A DNA stretch of 64,000 bases from Nothophaeocryptopus gaeumannii (Eukaryota; Ascomycota; Dothideomycetes; Mycosphaerellales; Mycosphaerellaceae), in NCBI GenBank assembly GCA_031771865.1, contig JASISA010000041.1, positions 1 through 64,000 of the forward strand. The letters run 5' to 3'. A program made the position numbers and the translations under genes. Within the stretch, counting starts at the first letter, position 1. Each line of letters starts with the position of its first letter. Shown piece by piece: positions 60,918 to 64,000 of the stretch. The notes beneath the pieces were generated by a model that saw nothing but the letters and a program-made list of their open reading frames with translations, made no database searches and was not told the DNA's origin.

Positions 60918-63877
60918 ATGAAGAAAGGCTTGGAGGTATGTTCTACGTTTCAGAGCATTTCGTTTTCGTGCCAGTTGCAAAGATCCAATTTGCCGAAATC
61001 TTGCAGAATTATGAGCATCCCAGATAACATGTCCGGGCTCTTTCCCAGTGGTTGAAATATTAATTCCCATGCTCTCATTAGAAGTGGGTTACCTGCTCAG
61101 AATGACTGGCTACAAGGCACCTCTGTCGCAAGCTGATGGACTGGAGATGGGAATCTGACCTTGCTCGTGAGTGAGGCTGAATTGAAAGTTGTATAGGGTT
61201 TGTGAGACGAGGTCGGCTCGAGTCAGGATCTTTTGCAGTTGATTTTGGCAGTTGCAGCATAATGGTATCAATGTCAAAGCCAAGGCGACAAGAACGTGGT
61301 AACTATGTACATCGGCCTATGTTGAGAGTCGGTGACGAGTACAGTATCAACAAGCTTGTGCTATTCTGCCACCGTTGCGGTCGTCTGTTCGGATTCTACG
61401 CCACTCCATCGCTCGAGGGCGGGCTCGATCGCTCGACAGCGGGCGACGGCGGGTCCGACGGCGGGGGACAGCGGGTCCGACGGCGGGCTCCGGCGGGCTC
61501 CAGCGGGCTCCATGGTCTTCTGACCTTGATGTTCGGATGAAGACTGCTGTCGCGTGCTGGCGGAGGAGAGCACGCTAGCATAGTCGGCTTTCGTACGCGA
61601 GAGGCGCATGAGCGTAGACATCGAGAGTGACCGAAATCAATCGAGGAGAAGATGCTCGTGGCTCTCGAAGAGTGCGTTGCAGAATTCACCCTCTCCGCGC
61701 ACCCGCTAAAGCAGGATGTACGATGAGAGACACGCAGGTAAATGCAATGGTTACCAGTGAGCGTGCGCGACTGCATTGGCAAAATAGAACCGCTGTGTCG
61801 TGGGACAGCTGCAATGCAGCAGTGATGTGTTGCGTGAGACCCAAGCAAAACGAATCCCAACTGTGTTGAACAGTCGGATAAGGCCACCTCGTTGTGCAAT
61901 GAGATTTCACTTTGCTCAGTTCAGAATAGCAGCAACAAAGCGCGGAAGATCACAGGACCGCCCATTGCTTCGGCCCATGATTTTAGATGTGCTCAGGCAG
62001 AGGTCTCCCGGTGAGATGTACCCTTGAACAGCCCAACCCGTCGCACACCTTTAACTTGGCGCCTTGCTCTGTCTCGATTCTTACTGACTTGCTGGGGAAG
62101 AATCTTTCGAGCTTTTGTACCCTACATTCGAGCTCCAGCTGCGCTTGGCGTTGAGAGGTACGTTTTGGGCGGAGCATCGATCTGTGGACGATGGAATGGT
62201 ATTTCGAGGACGAGGGGACGATGAGCATGCTCGGAGCATCGGATGTGATCGATCGGTCGAAGAGTTGTTCAAATGCCGTCGTCGTGAGGGTTGTATCGCC
62301 GTGGCGGAGCTCCATCGATCACAGGAAATGTCGGCTTGGCGAGGCGGGAATGCAATGTTTTGCGCCCAGCTTGGAATTGCAACAATGAATGTCGAAACAA
62401 CAGCAATCAATCTGTTTGCGACCTTCCGCTTGTCTTCCAGGTCCAGTCTCCGATACCGGCAGTTACAACCGAGCGGCTCACATGTCGTTGCCGCGGTTGC
62501 AGAATCAGGAGAATTGAGAAATCGCGACGGTAGAGTCCACGAAACTCGCCATCTGGTGTTTGAACTCGGCATTTTACGGGCGAGAGATTCTGCCAAATGC
62601 GTGGTATAAGCTATCATCGGCAAATGCATACCACTTGCTACCCAGGATGGCGAGAAATGATAATGCCGTCGCCCTGCAAGTAAGAAATCTGCGACTTCGC
62701 ATTAATTGGCGTTACTCAGCCCTCCATTTGCGCTGCCGACTGCTGAGCTGCAACTGCGAGATCGAAGGCAACAAGCACGAGCGAGTGTTTTTCCGTCAAA
62801 TTTGTCGCAACAAAGTGCAGGAATATCCCCAATCGCAATAGGCCTTGGAAACAGGCCTGAGCTGATCTCGTGGGTTATCTTCGCCATTTCCTGCTCAAAA
62901 ATTCCGGGATCGAATCCAGAGCAAAAGCAAAAGTCACTCCGGCCACATTAAGGAACGAGCGTTCAAACGAGTGACTGCAAGCGACTGTCGTGTGGCCGGA
63001 GCTTGAGTGGGAAGCATCGGTCAAGTATATGACAGCAAAACGAAGCTTGTCAGCAGGTCGAACGCTCCTCGCTCTGGTTGGCTTCCTGGAAGCTGGGGCT
63101 TGGCAGCATTTTGCGTTGAGGCGCCTTTCCAGACTGCCGCTCCCATACATAACTATGCTCAGCCCCGCAGTGCTCAGAGTCGAATCGACGGGCTCGGTGC
63201 CTTGGATTGCTCCTTCGCTACTCATAGCGCGTGCACGCTCTCGTCGTGGGGGCGAGGCTTTAAGAGGATGAAGAGCGCGTCCATCAAAGCTCATTTTTTG
63301 TGAACTCTCGATGGACTCGATTTCTGCTCAGCTGTTCGGCTCCCAGGTCCATACCATGTCCTCCCGCCTCTTGCGACGAGCAGGCATGAAGGCGAGCCCG
63401 CTGTTTCAATGCACCATCTGCGTTCTTCTCTTCCTCTTGCATCACAACCCACGAGTCGATTTAAGACCACAGGGGCCGCGTCGAATTTTGTCGTAGTAGA
63501 GCAGGGCGGATATCAAGACTTCGTCATGATTCGCTACAAACGAGGGCAATCCAAAGCCGGTCAGGTCGCGATCGCGTGATCTGGCGGAGATCGGGAGAGC
63601 GATTCATGCGTTGAACGGAATGTCGTAGATTCCAAGAGGGAGCAAGGTGAAGTTGAAGTGGGAGCCAGACAGAGCCACTCGGCCCGGGTGGTAGAACTAT
63701 ACGCTCTGTGGCACCAGCCAAGACAGACCGCAAGTGTGTCTCGCCTGTCCTCATCGTGACAGAGCTGAGGACAGAGGAAGACAAGTCTTTTGGAACGTCT
63801 TCTCCACCGCGCTGACCTGTCAGTCGCGAGATAGTGGCAATGGCACAGCCTTGCTTTTCGCATGACATGATACGATA
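60918..63877. other. 3-kb stretch without recognised gene
   Basis: Base composition is normal and unmutated by RIP. Many overlapping frames of 60-180 codons exist on both strands (for example minus 62081-62629, plus 62115-62609 and plus 62990-63271). None shows a domain, a signal peptide with Cys pattern, or a splice-supported gene. It contains the GC-rich minisatellite at 61417-61512. It may hold non-coding transcripts or an unrecognised gene with introns. Confidence 0.4.
61417..61512. repeat. GC-rich minisatellite
   Basis: Imperfect repeats of GGGTCCGACGGCGGG and CGGCGGGCTCC / CAGCGGGCTCC units, for example GCGGGTCCGACGGCGGG seen twice. The frames within encode Gly/Arg/Ala/Ser runs and are not taken as coding. 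Confidence 0.8.
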
Positions 63878-64000
63878 ATGCGTCTAATCCATACTACATC
63901 CTTGAAGCTGGTTGAGTTCTCCGAGGATGATATCCCATACTATCAATACGCCACCTTGAGTCACCGCTGGACTGATGACGAAGTTACTTTCAAAGAGTAT
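63878..64000 (+). CDS. HET-domain protein, 5' end (partial)
   Basis: The frame from ATG at 63878 stays open to the window end. It reads MRLIHTTSLKLVEFSEDD, then YYQYATLSHRWTDDEVTFKEY, the standard start of fungal heterokaryon-incompatibility (HET) domain proteins: MRLLxTxxLxLxEF, then YAxLSHxWxxDEVxFxDx. Only 41 codons are present. Such proteins take part in allorecognition and cell death. The rest lies beyond the window, so integrity cannot be judged. Confidence 0.85.
   Translation, partial: MRLIHTTSLKLVEFSEDDIPYYQYATLSHRWTDDEVTFKEY

Noticed and set aside
61396..61899. 167-codon minus ORF across the GC-rich minisatellite
   Set aside because: It is largely repeat translation plus unrecognised sequence, with competing frames on both strands.
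1..64000. tRNA, rRNA genes and CRISPR arrays
   Set aside because: No cloverleaf with matching box A/box B, no rRNA stretch and no regularly spaced short repeats were found by eye; only the Copia primer site resembles tRNA, as an antisense fragment.

Overview
The window is from a filamentous ascomycete (Pezizomycotina, most likely a dothideomycete). The evidence is short introns of 41-55 bp with GT...AG ends and CTGAC/CTAAC-type branch sites, TTAGGG telomere repeats, CpA-to-TpA (RIP-type) mutation of repeats, and genes typical of this group: DBP9, ATG17, SconB/Met30, DUF6590, HET, APH-type kinases and a Delta12 desaturase. The C-rich (CCCTAA) strand reads 5'->3' at 2.5 kb, so the left side of the window is at or near a left chromosome end.

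1-5.2 kb: two same-orientation copies of a ~2.5 kb subtelomeric unit separated by ~29 CCCTAA repeats. Each unit carries a small protein-kinase gene, intact only in the inner copy, and a small cysteine-rich ORF that is open in both. 5.2-9.3 kb: a broken ankyrin gene, a truncated Gypsy pol fragment and a small orphan ORF. 9.3-17.2 kb: a Copia element with identical 138-bp LTRs, a tRNA-iMet-like primer site and a broken gag-pol. A hAT-type insertion sits inside gag with an 8-bp target duplication, and an inverted solo LTR follows.

17.2-30.8 kb: a gene island with partly decayed accessory genes. It holds a GH43 pseudogene, a Delta12-type fatty acid desaturase (3 exons), a possible small secreted protein, an MFS drug:H+ antiporter (2 exons), a cytochrome P450, an APH-family phosphotransferase with one nonsense codon, and an SDR with two. 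Desaturase, transporter and P450 could form a small lipid-modification cluster, but no backbone synthase is present.

31-36.6 kb: a LINE in minus orientation with a TAA-type tail, a 14-bp target duplication and a solo LTR inside it. 37.2-40 kb: DBP9 and a hypothetical gene. 40.2-50.9 kb: an AT-rich, RIP-saturated block. It contains a ghost coding frame with only TAG/TAA stops, a second 5'-truncated LINE with a 13-bp target duplication, a Tc1/mariner-type transposase ghost, and a second solo LTR. Both solo LTRs have TAGGG target duplications.

50.9-64 kb: normal housekeeping-type sequence. DUF6590 protein, coiled-coil protein, ATG17 and SconB/Met30 (divergent), a 2-oxoglutarate/Fe(II) oxygenase, a 3-kb stretch without a recognisable gene, and the first 41 codons of a HET-domain gene at the window edge.

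Intron and exon borders were worked out by hand from splice signals and reading-frame continuity. Family assignments come from recognised motifs; no search was run.
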